A DNA stretch of 64,000 bases. Origin: Owenia fusiformis. Its lineage: Eukaryota; Annelida; Polychaeta; Sabellida; Oweniidae. Within the stretch, counting starts at the first letter, position 1. Each line of letters begins with the position of its first letter. Position numbers and translations under genes: made by a program. Positions 13,301 through 28,300 of the stretch are shown here, in pieces. The notes beneath the pieces were generated by a model, which worked only from the letters and a program-made list of their open reading frames with translations, did not search any database and was not told the DNA's origin. The DNA lies in assembly GCA_903813345.2 (NCBI GenBank), contig CAIIXF020000006.1, positions 30,176,024 through 30,240,023 on the forward strand. The letters are read 5' to 3'.

Positions 13301-16300
13301 TTGATAGTGTGAATTTTCTCATAACGAAATAAAATCATTGCATATTTCTTCATATGAAACACTTGTGAGTATTTATTAAAAGTACTAAAAGAAAACAAAA
13401 TGACACGAATAATTTCATCACAGGATGTCAATGTCGAAAAATAAGGTGATGGGGCGTGTCATTTTACGATGAAATATTGATTACAGTAGCAATTACAGCC
13501 ATAACACGACTTCCATTAAGGTGGCTATTAGGAGAGTAAGAACCATACCTATATTTAGCTATAAGTTCCTAGAATTCTGACTGCTTTGATTAATTTGTCA
13601 TTTTAAGAAATTACAGAGTTTTTTAATTGCAAAACTTCAGTTTGAATCAGTAATAAGTCTAATACAATTCAATCAGTTAAACCCAATCTGTTGTCAAACG
13701 AAAGATTACAAAGTCCATAAGCGTCCTAAAAACATCTACATCAGAATGCTGTGTCTTGTTTCATAAAATCTATTGATCTATAAAAGACGATGAATGATCT
13801 ACTACAGACAAACTCTGCCTTTGAGGACACAAACAGACACCATTAAAGCCCAATTTCCATACAAACAACTCTCTCTAATTGCCTTACCGCATAATTCGCC
13901 AATTTGTGAAAGTGAAAGAAGACCAAGACAGATCCATTTGCGCCCAAAGGAATATATTTTGACCATTAAAGACCAACAGCAGTCCCATAGCAGCAAAAAT
14001 ATGATACGTCATGAAGTTTTAATGTGACTTCAACACTGGCATATGTATTTTATTGTCACTTGTGTCCATATCTATGATTTGGTAGGCCATTGGAGCTAGA
14101 GGCTTTGAAATTCATTTGATGTGACCAGTCAAGACGTTAGGGAACTTGTATGTGATAAGAATGGCCAGAAAGAATCTATAATGGTTCATAAAACCATTAA
14201 ACACTATTTGATTTGATGAACTCAATTATAAGGGAAAATCAAAACAATTTTAAGCTACGGTCATAATCAAGTAAATTAAATTGATAGGGTAATGCTTGCC
14301 AAATTATGGCAGTTACCAAAATACAACACAAAACCTTCGCCTTGAGTTTCTGGCACCCCACCCCATCTCATTTGAGGTGAGGTTTTTATATAGAGACTCT
14401 CAATGGCATGAATTTAATGGATCTTTAACCCAAAGGGCAAAATGAAAGCTTTATAAGCCTGGCTTTTGAAACTTCAAAGTAAAGGATTTTGTAAGTTAAA
14501 TCTATAACCCAAAGTTAAATTAGTTATGTCATCCCTAAAGTTGCTTCACCAGAAAATTAAAGATTCGCAGTAAAAGATATAGCTAGATTCCCTCATCAAA
14601 AGTCAGTGTGATTTATGAGGCATATTTATTATAGCAATAACTTTCATATTTCATGTTCAGTCATTTCTCATTTTCATTTGTTGAAGTGCATTTAACCTAG
14701 GGATATTCTATCCAAAGACTGATATTTCTGGTAAGAAACATTAGTCATAAGAAATATAAATGGCTGCCATATTATCAAAATAAATGAAAAATAAGCATAA
14801 ATAAATGTATTTTTAAAAGCATAACAGTATTGCAATTTTATAGATTCTAACAAAAATACTGCAAAATGAGACTAAAATGTATGCCATTAAGCATTTAAAC
14901 ACATTTTTAAAAGTACTTCCATTCCCATAGGACTCATAAAAGCTATGACCAAAATCAACATGCCAATATTTGAGTATCATCAAGTGAGATGAATGTATGC
15001 ATGAATGCAAGTATGTAATGAGGCATGATTTATATCCCGTTGTTTCAATTCACATACCAGCGCAATAAACGTTAGTCGGACCATGGCCAACAACAATCAA
15101 TGATGGACGTTTATACATCATCAAAAAAATTCGTGAAAACCCAGCTCAATTTCAGAACTGTCATCTTCCATCCCTGATTAATGAGCATGAATTATAAAGG
15201 GGCTAATATCCTAGATGCAGCACATGCAGCTGAATCAAGGAATAATAATCCACTGGGGTTTCTAATGTTGCTGTTAACAGACTTGTTGACCTTATACTAT
15301 CTTAACTCATTAATTTTTTGATCCTCTGAAGATTTGATCAAAGGAGAAGTAAATAATTTCCGATTCCTTGTAGTATTTCACTTGGAATGTAGGGATCATA
15401 GGATCAGTGATAGGACCGGGGAGAAAATATAGATAGAAGAATGTGTCATGAGGGAGCATATCAGACTATGAATTTAAGAGACCAATCTTGGGAATCATAC
15501 CACCTTTTCGTTATGATGTCATAATGGGTTATGAGGGAGCATATCAAACTTTGAATCTAGAACAGACCAATCTTGGGAATCATACCACCTTTTCCTTATG
15601 ATGTCATAATGGGTCATGAGGGAGCATATCAAACTTTGAATCTGATAGACCAATCTTGGGAATCATACCACCTTTTCGTTATGATGTCATAATGGGTCAT
15701 GAGGGAGCATATCAAACTTTGATTCTAATAGACCGATCTTGGGAATCATACCTTTTCGTTATGATGTCATAATGGGTCATGATGGAGCATATCAAACTTT
15801 GAATCTAATAGACCGATCTTGGGAATCATATCTTTTCGTTATGATGTCATAATGGGTCATGAGGGAGCATATCAAACTTTGAATCTAATAGACCAATCTT
15901 GGGAATCATACCACCTTTTCGTTATGATGTCATAATGGGTCATGAGGGAGCATATCAAACTTTGAATCTAATAAACCAATCTTGGGAATCATACCACCTT
16001 TTCGTTATGATGTCATAATGGGTCATGAGGGAGCATATCAAACTTTGAATCTAATAGACCAATCTTGGGAATCATACCACCTTTTCGTTATGATGTCATA
16101 ATAGGCCATGAGGGAGCATATCAAACTTTGAATCTAATAGACCAATCTTGGGAATCATACCACCTTTTCCTTATGATGTCATAATGGGTCATGAGGGAGC
16201 ATATCAAACTTTAAATCTAATAGACCGATCTTGGGAATCATACCTTTTCATTATGATGTCATAATGGGTCATGAGGGAGCATATCAAACTTTGAATCTAA

Positions 16301-19300
16301 TAGACCGATCTTGGGAATCATATTTTTTCATTACTCATTTCTATTGATTCTACTTCTTTTGTTGTTGCCTTGTAAATTAGGCCATAGTCCCAAATAGATT
16401 TCCCGATGTTTGCAAAAAAACATTACTTACATTCACACAAAGTTCACTTTGTATACCTTTAAATAAACTTAACTTTTCTCCTAGTAAGTAGTGACACATT
16501 GACACATAGTAAGTAGTGACATATTGACACTACTAAAAGTGGACTCACCATCAATTCCCAGATAGCCATTTTGTTTGCCTTCGGTTGAGGGTTCATATTT
16601 TTGGATTATTTCTAAGCATTTTTCTTTTGTTACTCTTGTCATCTGGAAATAAGAAGAATCTTTCAATAAGCAAAATTTAGCATTATATTGAACAGATCAA
16701 ATATATATTGCATTACCAATGTTCTACAGCCTTGTAATTGCCACATTTATAGAATTTACATAAATCTATAGAATTTACTTTTGAAATCTATAAATTAATT
16801 TATCCATGCTTGTATGGATCCATGTTTCGGAATAAACTATCAATTAATAAACAAGAAACTCTCAAGATACTAAAACCATGATTTTGAACTTAGGCGTCAT
16901 ACAGGGGGACCAAAATGCAACCTATGAACAGAAAAGTGTGGTTACCCTGTATCATAATTGTTTACAATAAGTTAGTTCAATTCAATTCAAGTTACCCCTT
17001 GCTCTGCCTCCAGGAATAAATGTAAGTCTTCCACTGACATCATATCTGCACTACTAGAGTACCTGAAACATATAATTAAATCACAGGGTGACCCGAAAAT
17101 ACAAAACACAAAACTGTCGACGGATATGTTATTTATATGACATGAATATTTAGTCAATAAAATAGGATGACCAAAAAATACAGAACGCATATCTTTTATT
17201 AACAGTTTTTTGGCTCACCCTATATATAGAACAGTTCATAATTAAAGGCTAACTTGGATATAACAAACAACAAACAATCTTTACAAAAAATGCCAATTAA
17301 GAAAATTTTTGGCTTGTATCATTCAGTATCATTATATTCTTGAAATCCTCAAAGTCCATTATTAATTTGTAGAAAACTAAAAAATGCTACATTTATATGT
17401 TCATTTTTCTATAAATGTGGAGATCCAGTTATCCACATTTTTGAGAGAATTTACCTATTTTTGTTAATGATCAAATTTTTTTTTTTCATCAAGAGATTTT
17501 ATTGCCATTAATCATTAAAAGTACATATCATACATGAGGGACCCAGTCGCCAGTGGCATTATAGGTATTGAGGATCAAATGACTCGACTATTTGATAATA
17601 TATCACAGATCTTTTGGGAGATAATATACAGGGGCGGATCCAGGAACCAACAAGGGGGGGGCCCAAAATTCAGGTCAGAGAAAAAAACGTCCGCGCTTGC
17701 GCAGTAAAAAATTTTGGGCCCATTTTCTTCAAAATTTGGCCTGAAATTAAAAAATAAGGCCTTAAAAGGCCCAGTAATGACCAAAAAGGCCGACTTTTTG
17801 GGGCCTGAAGGCCTTGTTTGGCCCAAAAAAAATTTTGGGCCCAATTTTTTTTTTCTGGGCCCACCCAAGGGGGGGGGGGCCCGGGCCCCCAGGCCCCCCC
17901 CCCTAATCCGCCAGTGATATATATCAACATTTGTAAGCCAATTATACATCTTGTTTGCAATTCCCCCCCCTATGTTTCTGATTCTGCCTACAACGTCTCA
18001 TATTGAAAATCGAGCTGGTAACCCTACTATCACACCAAACTAGTTCTCACTACGTTCTCGAAAAAGGGCTTTAACTGTGCACGAACGGATTTGACGTACT
18101 AAGAACCAACTAAGAACCGTTTGGGATCTGTTTACAAACTTCATAAAACTACTAGAACGAGTAGGTCCTCCAGCACTTAGAGCATGCTCAAAATTTTCTG
18201 GTGATCGTCAAAATGTTGCCGAATCGGTTTTAAACTGTGTGCGAACTGAATGAACGTAGCTACAACGTTCTCGGTCTGTTTACGAACTTCATGGACTTTC
18301 CCGGACGGGGTATGTGATTTAGAATTTTGAATCGATTCAAAATTCGATGCCGACCATACCGTTCTGTAATCAGGTCATGATCACCTTCTAGACTAAGGGA
18401 CGGTTTATACTACGTTGCACACCGACGTGGTGCGACCTGAACAACTGCGAATGAGATGGACGTATTGAAGACTGTTTATGAACGAAGTAGCTAATTATTT
18501 TAGACATATATCCCGACCGCAGCCAGATTGAGCCCGTTTTACGACATTTTCGTAGGACTGGCAAGAACGGGTAAGAACTAGTTTGGTGTGATAGGGGGGT
18601 AGCCAAGTATATTGATATTTTTGATGCAGATCTATGAAATGATTATCCCTAAATCTATAGTTGCCCATAAGTATAAACTGATTTATTATGCACCTCATTA
18701 AAATACTCAAATCTGATTGGTTCTTAGTTGCTTGTAATTTGGCAATACTCTGCTCTTTTCTGAAAACTGCCGGATATTTTTTTAATATCTGACCCTTTCG
18801 AGAAAAAGGGTCGGATATTTTTTTCAATGTTTTTGCATTCCCACTTCAGAGTTTTATTTCTTAATAACTGGAGTACTACTTAAAGCTTACATCTGAAACT
18901 GGCGGAAAATAGAAGAAAAAATGTACTTAATCAATCACAATTACCCGTATCATTCAAAAGTTACATATAATTCTGCAAGAACGTCTCGAATAAATGAGTT
19001 TTGAAAGAAAAAATAAATAAATGTCAAAATAATGTCAACTAAACGACAGTTTAAGCCTGTACTCCAGTAAGTACTCCACTCCTCGAAAAAATATTGGACT
19101 CGGCTGCCGCCTCGCCCAATATTTTTTCTCGAATAGGTATTCTGCCATATCCAGCTCCTGATCATCCAGTATTTGTTTATTATTGTGCATGTTTCCAAAA
19201 TCAAATTCCATTCAATAGTTGGGGTTTTGGCTTTTTATTAGGGATATCTCATGGGTTGGAGTATTTGAAATCATAGCTCTGTTTTGTTAATTAGCATACA

Positions 19301-22300
19301 GGACTAACATTCTTTCTTCCGTGATATTTTTCTTTTTCTAAAATTGCCTATCACATTTTCCGACTATAATCCAAATATTTATTATTTCAGTTAAGTCATT
19401 CTGGATTAAGCCATAAACTTCTTCTAGGCCATCCCATAACTTCTGATTCCAGCTCTATATCTTATTAGCCAATATAATGAGGATGCATTGGAGAGGCCAT
19501 ATAACTTTATCTTATTGCGAGTTTATATGAATTCCAATAAGAGAAACTGATAGAAGCAGAATAACTGAGTAATTACTCAGGATCTATATGAGTTTTAATC
19601 CGAGTGCCTGGTGCTTAGTCAGAAAACACTTTCTCAAATCGGGATACTTCCATGCATGAGGGCTCGTTTATTAGAATCTTATTGGCTCTGATAACAAGGA
19701 ACAGTGGTACTTATGGCCAATCGTGACCACTTAGGACTCTTTGTTTCTTGGAATCAATTTCCTTGAATAATGGAATAGGCCTTTGAATGGGTTTTATGAC
19801 ATTGGAGACTTTAACCCTGAGACAGCAAGACAAACAGAGATTCCACCCAGCAGTGAATTCTATTTAAGACATGTTTCTTCAAATCGCAAACATATTTTGA
19901 CATGTTTCTTCAGATCGTGCCTCATTTTGACATGTCTCTTCAGATCACGCCTCATTTCAACATGTTTCTTCAGATCGTGTCTCGTGCAGAGTCTAGTTAA
20001 ACTACACTCTGCCAAGTAGAGACCATATTACAATTTAGTAGCCCCGCCCCCACGACGGGTACCCATGTCAGTTTGGGTAATAAATCACTTTTGACCTATG
20101 CGCTGACCTTTCTTCCACCAATCAGCGAGCTGGAAGAAACATACGCCAAATGCGTTCTAATTAAATATGCACACATCATTGGTCAATTCCGGGTTCAACG
20201 ATGATGTCAGAAGGAATGACCATATATAGAATGTCGGTCAAATTTGGCCGACGAACACTGATTGGCGTGGTGAGTTCACAGGTTTATATTAGTTTGAAAG
20301 AGTGAAGACAAAGCTCATGACATGTTTCTTCAGATCTTGCCTCATTTTGACATGTTGCTTCAAATAGTGCCTCATTTTGATCAATTTTAATTGAAATGCT
20401 AGAAATAACCAGTGGTAGAGTCTATTTTGTCAAACACGAATTAGTGAAATTCATTTTATTGCCAAAAACATTGCCAAAAGATTGTGGCTATTCTGAATTA
20501 AGATGCCATTTTATCCCCGGCAGTATAGTAAACATTTTAAATTAATCACATTGTTGAAGGTGCATTCAACTTTATTGTAACAAACAATATCAGACAATGG
20601 CAGCCATTTTGAATTTTTTCACAAGCAGTGGTCTTATATACCTGCAAGTCATCAGCATAAAATTTGTGTAATCTCTGGTGGAATCAAAAAGCTTTTGCTG
20701 TTCAGTGCAAAAATTGATAGAGGCTTTTCAATGATACCAAAGCATATAGTATACATCAATGGATCTTTGGTTTCAATTCTTTTTATTTGATAACTAATTC
20801 AAATATTAAACAAGGCATTAACATGACAAAATGTCACCATATGCAAATGGTTACAAAAATGTTATAGCTAAATATGTCGATGCCACCTACGCCGACTGCC
20901 AGTCATGGTGACTAAAGCATTATGGCACCGCCAAGAAATAAAATTTATTTGAATATTAAGGTCTGTAATATTCTCTGCAACTTTTTTCTAAAAAAAATTT
21001 TGGACAAGGTTAAATAACATGATTGTTGGTCTAGCTCAGACTGACTTGTGCATGAAGAACTCAATGCAAAATATTGCCCTTAGGAAGGCAATGCAATGTC
21101 AAATTGCAAAAAAAAAGAAGCAATGTATTAACATGACAAAAATGACATCAAATCCCGATAGCTACAAAAGAAGTAGCTCTATCAAAATGTCTCTTGGTGA
21201 TGACATTAAACAAGTGCTAAAACATACACATTTCAAACCTCATTTCAATAAATGTATGAACAACACCCATGAACAGAACAGAAAACATTTCCATGATAAT
21301 GATTAACCGCTCATCCGGAACATCTCAAGTAAATGACATATTGACAAATTAGCAAACATTTGTTGTTTTTAGCTCTGACATGAATCGACAGTGTTAAAGA
21401 TAACAGTAAATATAATGATTTTCTTTAAACAGCTTCAAGTGTCAGAAGGCTTGAATCAATGTTGCTAATGCAAATACTAAACTTTACGAGACAGGGCTTA
21501 TCTTCATTGAATCTTAATAAAGATGGCCTTTTGAAACTCTTAATTTCAACACTAGATTCTAACATGGACTTTCAATCTCTTAAAAGCCCATGATTCTGAC
21601 AACAAAAGAATGTTTGTTTGTTTTTATTTGTAGCAAAACTCAAGAGTGATAAATATTGCATTTGAAGAAAATATGGCTGCTATATAAATTATTCAGCATG
21701 CCAAAAACATTTCCATATCTTGGCAAATAATTCAAATTAAACAGATGAACAGTTTATTATCTTATCTTATTTAATATCTTATCTAGTTTCTCTTGATATC
21801 TTATAGCAATTTTCAAGACTGACAAAAATAAAAAAAAATGCAAAATCTTACCGAACAAGCAGGAAATATATTTCAGGCCTGGTACACATCTCTTTAAATA
21901 AATTAATAAATTCTTCACTGCTAAGCCGTCCTCTTTTTTTATCAGGGGTCATCGACAGCTCCTAAAAATAAAGTATACTTTTTAATAGTCCCACATGTAC
22001 TGTATCCCGACTGTCATTCATGAAGTGCTATGTTTGGCATTTTAGGTTTTGCTTTTCTTTGAGCAGACCTGATCGACAGCTCCTAAAAAGAAAAAGATAT
22101 ACTTTCGCATAGTCCAATATACTGTATCAGACTGTCATTCATGAAGTGCTATAATGTTTGGCATTTTAGGGTTTGCTTTTCTTTGAGCAGGCCATCGACA
22201 GCTCCAAAAAAGAAAAAAGATATACTTTCGCATAGTCCAATATACTGTATCAGACTGTCATTCATGAAGTGCTATAATGTTTGACATTTTAGGTTTTGCT

Positions 22301-25300
22301 TTTCTATGAGCATGTGTAGTGTTCTCTAATGCATATACAAATATTTGAAGAAATTTTAATCGCTTACAGGTATGTATTTTATACAAGATGAGAGCGTTAA
22401 AATGTCTCCAGAGACAGTTTATACATATTGGCTTTATTAATTTGAGACACAGGAGTTAATAAATGGTATCTTTTTATTAATAAGAAATTCCTCTAAATAT
22501 AGCACATGTTCTTCCTGGACATGCCTTGAGGTAATTCGAAGCGAAGCTAATGATATCAGAACATGCTATCTTAAAAAGGTTTTTACTCAGGATAACACGA
22601 AAGCCCCCTAATATAAGCATATACTGTTAATAAAGTACAAATTCATATTTGAATACAGAGTACCTGGATGGAAAGTAAGACCATACCTCACAAAAAACAA
22701 TTCACCACTTTTCAAACATCATGCTATCAATGGAATGTATGGAAGATTCATACAGGTTTGATTTGATTTCTGTTTCTATTTCATTTTATTTTATTCTGTT
22801 CTGTACTGTTCTGCGTAGCTCTATTAGTATAAAAGTGGTATTCTCGGACACCAAGTGTTAATACCTGTTTCGCAGAATTTTTTAAAGATTCTTTTAACAA
22901 TTCTAATAATTACCAAGGAGTGAAATAAATTTAAAATAAAAATAAAAAATGCTTTTTTGTCAAAATGGTTGTGTATTAATACTTCAAAAAGCTTAGGGCA
23001 AATAGGTAGTTTGTACGATGATCTTTTGTTGAATACCTAATAAGTGAGATGGCATGAGAATAAAGAGATTCTGTTATATCTGTAGTATATACTAAAACTT
23101 CTGAGGCTATAATTTTCCAAGAAAAGCTTTCAGTAAATATTCTTAATTTAGTTTCCAAGAAAAACTGTTTTATTGATTTTTGAAAGGAATGTTAAGGATA
23201 GTGTCCAATTATCTCCAGTTGTAGAATGATGATATCAATTTCTTTATAAAGGAGGTGACTGATGATTCCATTGGCACATTTTTTGAAAAATTAAAAGAAA
23301 AGGCAAATCAAGGTTTTTATATTTAATCTATAGGAAATGGAAGGGTAAGAACAAAATGAAATTAAGTTCCACAACATTTGAGAGTCCATCCCTTTCATCA
23401 GTAAATAAGAAGAGGACAGTCTTTATTGTCAAACTCCTTTTCCAGTTCATTTACTGTAATGTATTCTCTTTAAGAAATGCTTAGTGTTGCAAAAATCTAC
23501 ATTGACATATGTGTGTCTTCAAGAGCAGGCCCATAGCCAGAGATGGGGTTCGGGACCTCCCCCAGCCAAAATTCTTTCAAAATCATGCAGTTTTTCACCA
23601 TTCTGAGTACTTTTCAGAGCAAAAGCTGTCATGTGTGAACCCTCCCTGGAATATTTTGAAAAGTGAACCCCCCTTGGCTTTAGCTGGCTATAGGTCTGAA
23701 GAGGGAATATTGTATGCATATTTGTGATCAATGGTAGACATGTTTTTGCCAACCATTAGAAAAACAGAGAAAGAAACAATTCATATATTTTTCAAAATAG
23801 AAATTATGAATCACACTAAACTTTTTTGACGATGCAAAAGCCATACACGTTCTTCTGATTGAAATACTAAATTCTAATTTTTGAAGAATGTATTTCCAGA
23901 ATCAATAAAGGGTCAGAGAATTAAATTACAGGATGGTTCCAAATGTTTCCATTAACCAATCTGAATCTATATAATTCTGAATAAGACTCTTAATCACCAA
24001 AAATTGAATTAAATTGAGAGTCATCCCACAATACGACAGCACCCTTCACAATTGGGATTTAGCTTCACTGCTAAGGATAAAGTGAAGTACCATTGAACTA
24101 AGGATGTATTATAGAGCTATTTCGGGATTTGGTCAAAAAGTGAATTTGTTAAAAGTGACCAGAATGTTTTGATTGATTATATGAATGATCAATCAAACAG
24201 AGCGCAGGGGAAAAAATTCTGCCTAATCTATCAAAAGACATAATTGTGTATGTTCAGAGATGGCAAAGAAAGTTTGGTGCTTTAATAGCGAGAGTCTTGA
24301 AACTTGTACTTGACTGACAGCTCTATAGATTTCTACAAATATTTACAAGGCAAAGTTGATGAGCAAATTGTAATGATTCTGTCGATATAAAAAAGAAACT
24401 CTACGTCAAAATGATTAATTGAAACTTTAGACTTAACAATGGTAATTGTTTTTCAATATTTCACCTAGAAATCTTCTGATGGTTTTATATGGTCTTCGTC
24501 TTATCATACTCTTGTTTCCTGAAGATAATCAAAATAAGTGAAACACAAATGATCATAAAATGCATCGGTAAGCAATAAAAGATCTAACCTTCAATCCAAA
24601 TAGTATGGAAAAACCTAGATTGTATAAGACTCTTCTACACATGTATATTTGTAATAAATAATGTTAATGATAAATGGTGGAGCAGCCAGAAAATTATTAA
24701 ATTCATTCTGCCCCAAGAGTACAAGTGGAACAAAATGTGCCATAAAACAATGGATTTTCTGAGTTATCTGCTCCTGAATATGGGTCATGAGTCACCACAA
24801 GTTCAACTTTGTCAACTTTTACTGAGCTTCAAGACATCACGTATGTAACTAATTTGTTGAAATTACAAAAGTGTAACCATTTGTTACACTGTGGCTACAA
24901 CAATAGGTCATCAAATTATTGGTGACGAAATAGTAAAACTGAAGCAAATATGGAAAAGTCATCCCATTTTTCTGTTCGATGATACCCCTATAAGATGAAA
25001 CAGGGGCATTTATCAACCACCTTTACCATAATCATTTTACTTTTCACTCAATAGGGAATTCATATCCATCAAATGTAGCATGACATTTAATCATGTCTTT
25101 ATTCATTTTGATCCCGTGACAAGGAAGTGCTCTTATGAACTAAGAAAGACACAAAAGCATCAATAAAAAGATGATTACCATATTTTTATGACATACCTTA
25201 ATGGGTTTACCTCTTAGTGATTGCTGGTTTGGTATGCCTGCATTGAGAAATCTTGACACACAAACTTTTATTACAACATCTAAGACTAAGAGTGCGTTCT

Positions 25301-28300
25301 TTCAATGGTCACGACCCAATAAACAGTGAATACTCTATTGTTTGTTACCGTATGTTACCAATAAGTGATGAGGTCTACATTGATGTAGCAGAATGTTACG
25401 GCAACTGGTTCACATTTTAGCAATCAAATTAAAATAGAAACACAAGAGTTTTTGAGACACCCACAACAAAAATAATTCGATGTACAATGTCCCTATTTTC
25501 ATTTGTGATATGTCATTGTTATGGCATAATCATAGTAGCCGCAATCAGATATTGTATACAAAACGAGTTGATGTCAATGTGTTGATGCATTCTCAAGATC
25601 ACAAAATACCGCTAAAAAGTAAACTCCAATTGTGTCACTACAATGGATGCATTGAATCCATGCAGTCTAAAGCACTTGGCCTTTAAGTCTATATAAACGT
25701 AACATTCTAAGAAAACTAGATATGGATCTCAGCTTATTGTAATACAGTGACAAGATATTCTACTTATCTTATAAACAACAATAAATGTAGTGATGAAGCT
25801 TGAAAATGGATTAGAGTAATGTTTTTATTTCCACGGAGTAATAATCCAAATAGATAATAAATACGACAATACATTTGAAATGAAAAGAAACATCAAAGGA
25901 TATTTATCGAGCATAGGTTAAATGAACTGATATTGGGCTTTGAAAATACCAGGGAAAATTATTTAACATTATAAATCTGAAATGGAAACAGTAATATAAA
26001 TTATTCACTCATTATTTATTCGTCTATACAATACCTGGTCTGTATTAAGTGTTTTATTCAGTGCTAAACTGAAGTAGGAAATGAAGTGAAGATTTTTCAA
26101 AATTTTGGTGAGTTTTCATGTTCGAATCGTAATACCTCAGATACCATCGGGCTAGGCACTATCAGTTTGTGCCTAGCTAACTGCTCTTTGGTCTGTATTT
26201 CTTAAATAGGCAAATTTGGTCAAAACAACCAAAGAAAATTACCTGTTGCTAATACCCTTGTATTAATATACCCTGAGTATTATGAGTCTAGTAAAATAGA
26301 CAAACTCTCTTCTAAATAAGGAAAATCAAACTACATGTATTGGAAAATTATTGAAAAGGGTAGTACATCTGTATATAGTAAACACATATGGAGCAACAAA
26401 AAAGTGTTCACTGTAGGTTGGTCTTAACTGCAGAGAGGGCATTGTATACAGGTCTCAAAGAAAAATGTATCATGAAGTAATGTTCATTGAATACAGGTGT
26501 TCACTTGAGAGAGGTGTTCACTAAGACAGGTATCACTGTATCTATAATAGTAATGTACCTTAATTTTTTGCTGGACCTTGACTGTGGTGAGACCAGTGTT
26601 GAGCTTCTTCATTAGGTTTACGACCTCTCTCTCATCCATACGTCCACTGTCGTCCAATGTAGTTGCTGCAGAGAACATCTCCTGCAGCCATGTACCAAAA
26701 GGTTAAGGAAAATGTCATGATTTAAGTAGTGTTACCTACAAGAGGTAAATTCGCTTTTCATAATTCACAGCTGATTTAACTGTTGGAAACAAAAATGTAA
26801 ATCATTAAAACCAGTAAAAATATTTATTTTTGCCCATATTTTGATTTTTTTAGATAAAGTTTAGTTTCCTCTCCATAACAATGACATGCCAATATATGAC
26901 CGATATAAACTTTATGAAATCTTGTTAGATTTTTTTATGTTTTCTATGTGCGTGTATATCTATCATCAGAGAAGATGGGATTCAATAATGAAAGAGAAGA
27001 CCCAATGTTTTACTTGATATCACATTTTCGTGAAGGATTCTTTTATACCATATACTGCATCTTTTCAAGTAACAAAGAACATATCGAAAATTGAACCATG
27101 ATCAACGACTCATTTATTTTCATCCTACGAAGGAAAGACCAATCAGCATGATGTAAAAATCGACATTACGGCAAATCAGATTGCATGTATTAAGACATAC
27201 ATCTCCATAAGCGGATTAACCTAGCCTGATAATTTGCCTACTAATAGCTCCCTCAATATATAATGATTACCTATTTCTGTGACAAAACATCCAATGATGG
27301 ACTTTCCCTTGACAAGAAAATCATCTCTTATCAGGAAAAAAAATAGGAGGACATGAATGGTATTTTTCTGCTACCAAATGACTTTGTGTGGGTATACTCG
27401 GAAATCTAAAATCTGCCTGAGTGAAAACAAAAAAATCATTAATTTGGTGATATTGTAACATATTTCAGGAATTTTTGAAATTTCAAAAGTGTGTACATGT
27501 ACTGTAATGTACTGCTAAAACCTTGAGCAGCATCTAGAGTTGTTATATTCTTAGACAATTGTGATTATCTAGTTAACAATGACAAATAGGGTTCCTGATT
27601 CAAGGATAACATATGTCAGATATCCAAGATAATGAAACTAAAAGCCTAGAAATAAATCTCTGTTAACTTCATTTGTTTGGGATTGATAATTTTTGTGCAC
27701 TGCAAAATCCTTCTGAGATATAGTACACTTCGAAGTGATAGTACAGAATTTGGAGCTCAAAAGTTTTTCAAGACATTTCAATTGTTTTAAACGCACATCC
27801 TAGTTTTTCGCATGAAAAAATAGACTGAAAAATAGCTGTACTATACTGAGCATATAATGGACTGGAAGAAAATATTGATTTTGTGATTTCTAAAATTCCA
27901 TCTGATCTATGAGACTAATTACAAACCTTCAACAAGGCATTAACATGTAAAATGTCAATACCTACCATTTGGTACAGATGCACACTTACTGATAAACGCT
28001 GACCGTCACAAGATGAATGCTGAATACAGTTCACAAAACATTTGGAGACTATAAACAATATGGGGTTTAGGAACATGAGAGGATGTGTGGCACTGCAGGG
28101 CAGTGTTCTCCTCAGGATATTTTCTCAAGTGGGTGCAAATTTCTCATTTTCACAATTCAGACCGAAATTGGTCAAAATATGCCCATTTTCATGATTTTTT
28201 CAAGTGGGTGCAAATGGATTTTCAGATGGGTGCTGCACCCACTTGCTTTCATGCTAGGGAGATCACTGATCAAGTTCACCAAACTCATTTTCATCTCCCT

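Noticed and set aside
17575-18006. Pro/Gly-rich frames on both strands
   Set aside because: They fall inside the GGGCCC-rich MITE and change with homopolymer length; no codon or motif support.
26676-26691. GT-AG style acceptor ctgcag inside exon C
   Set aside because: Using it would drop the conserved Trp-Leu-Gln and break phase with the 40-bp exon, whereas the AC boundary preserves both and has a matching U12 branch site.
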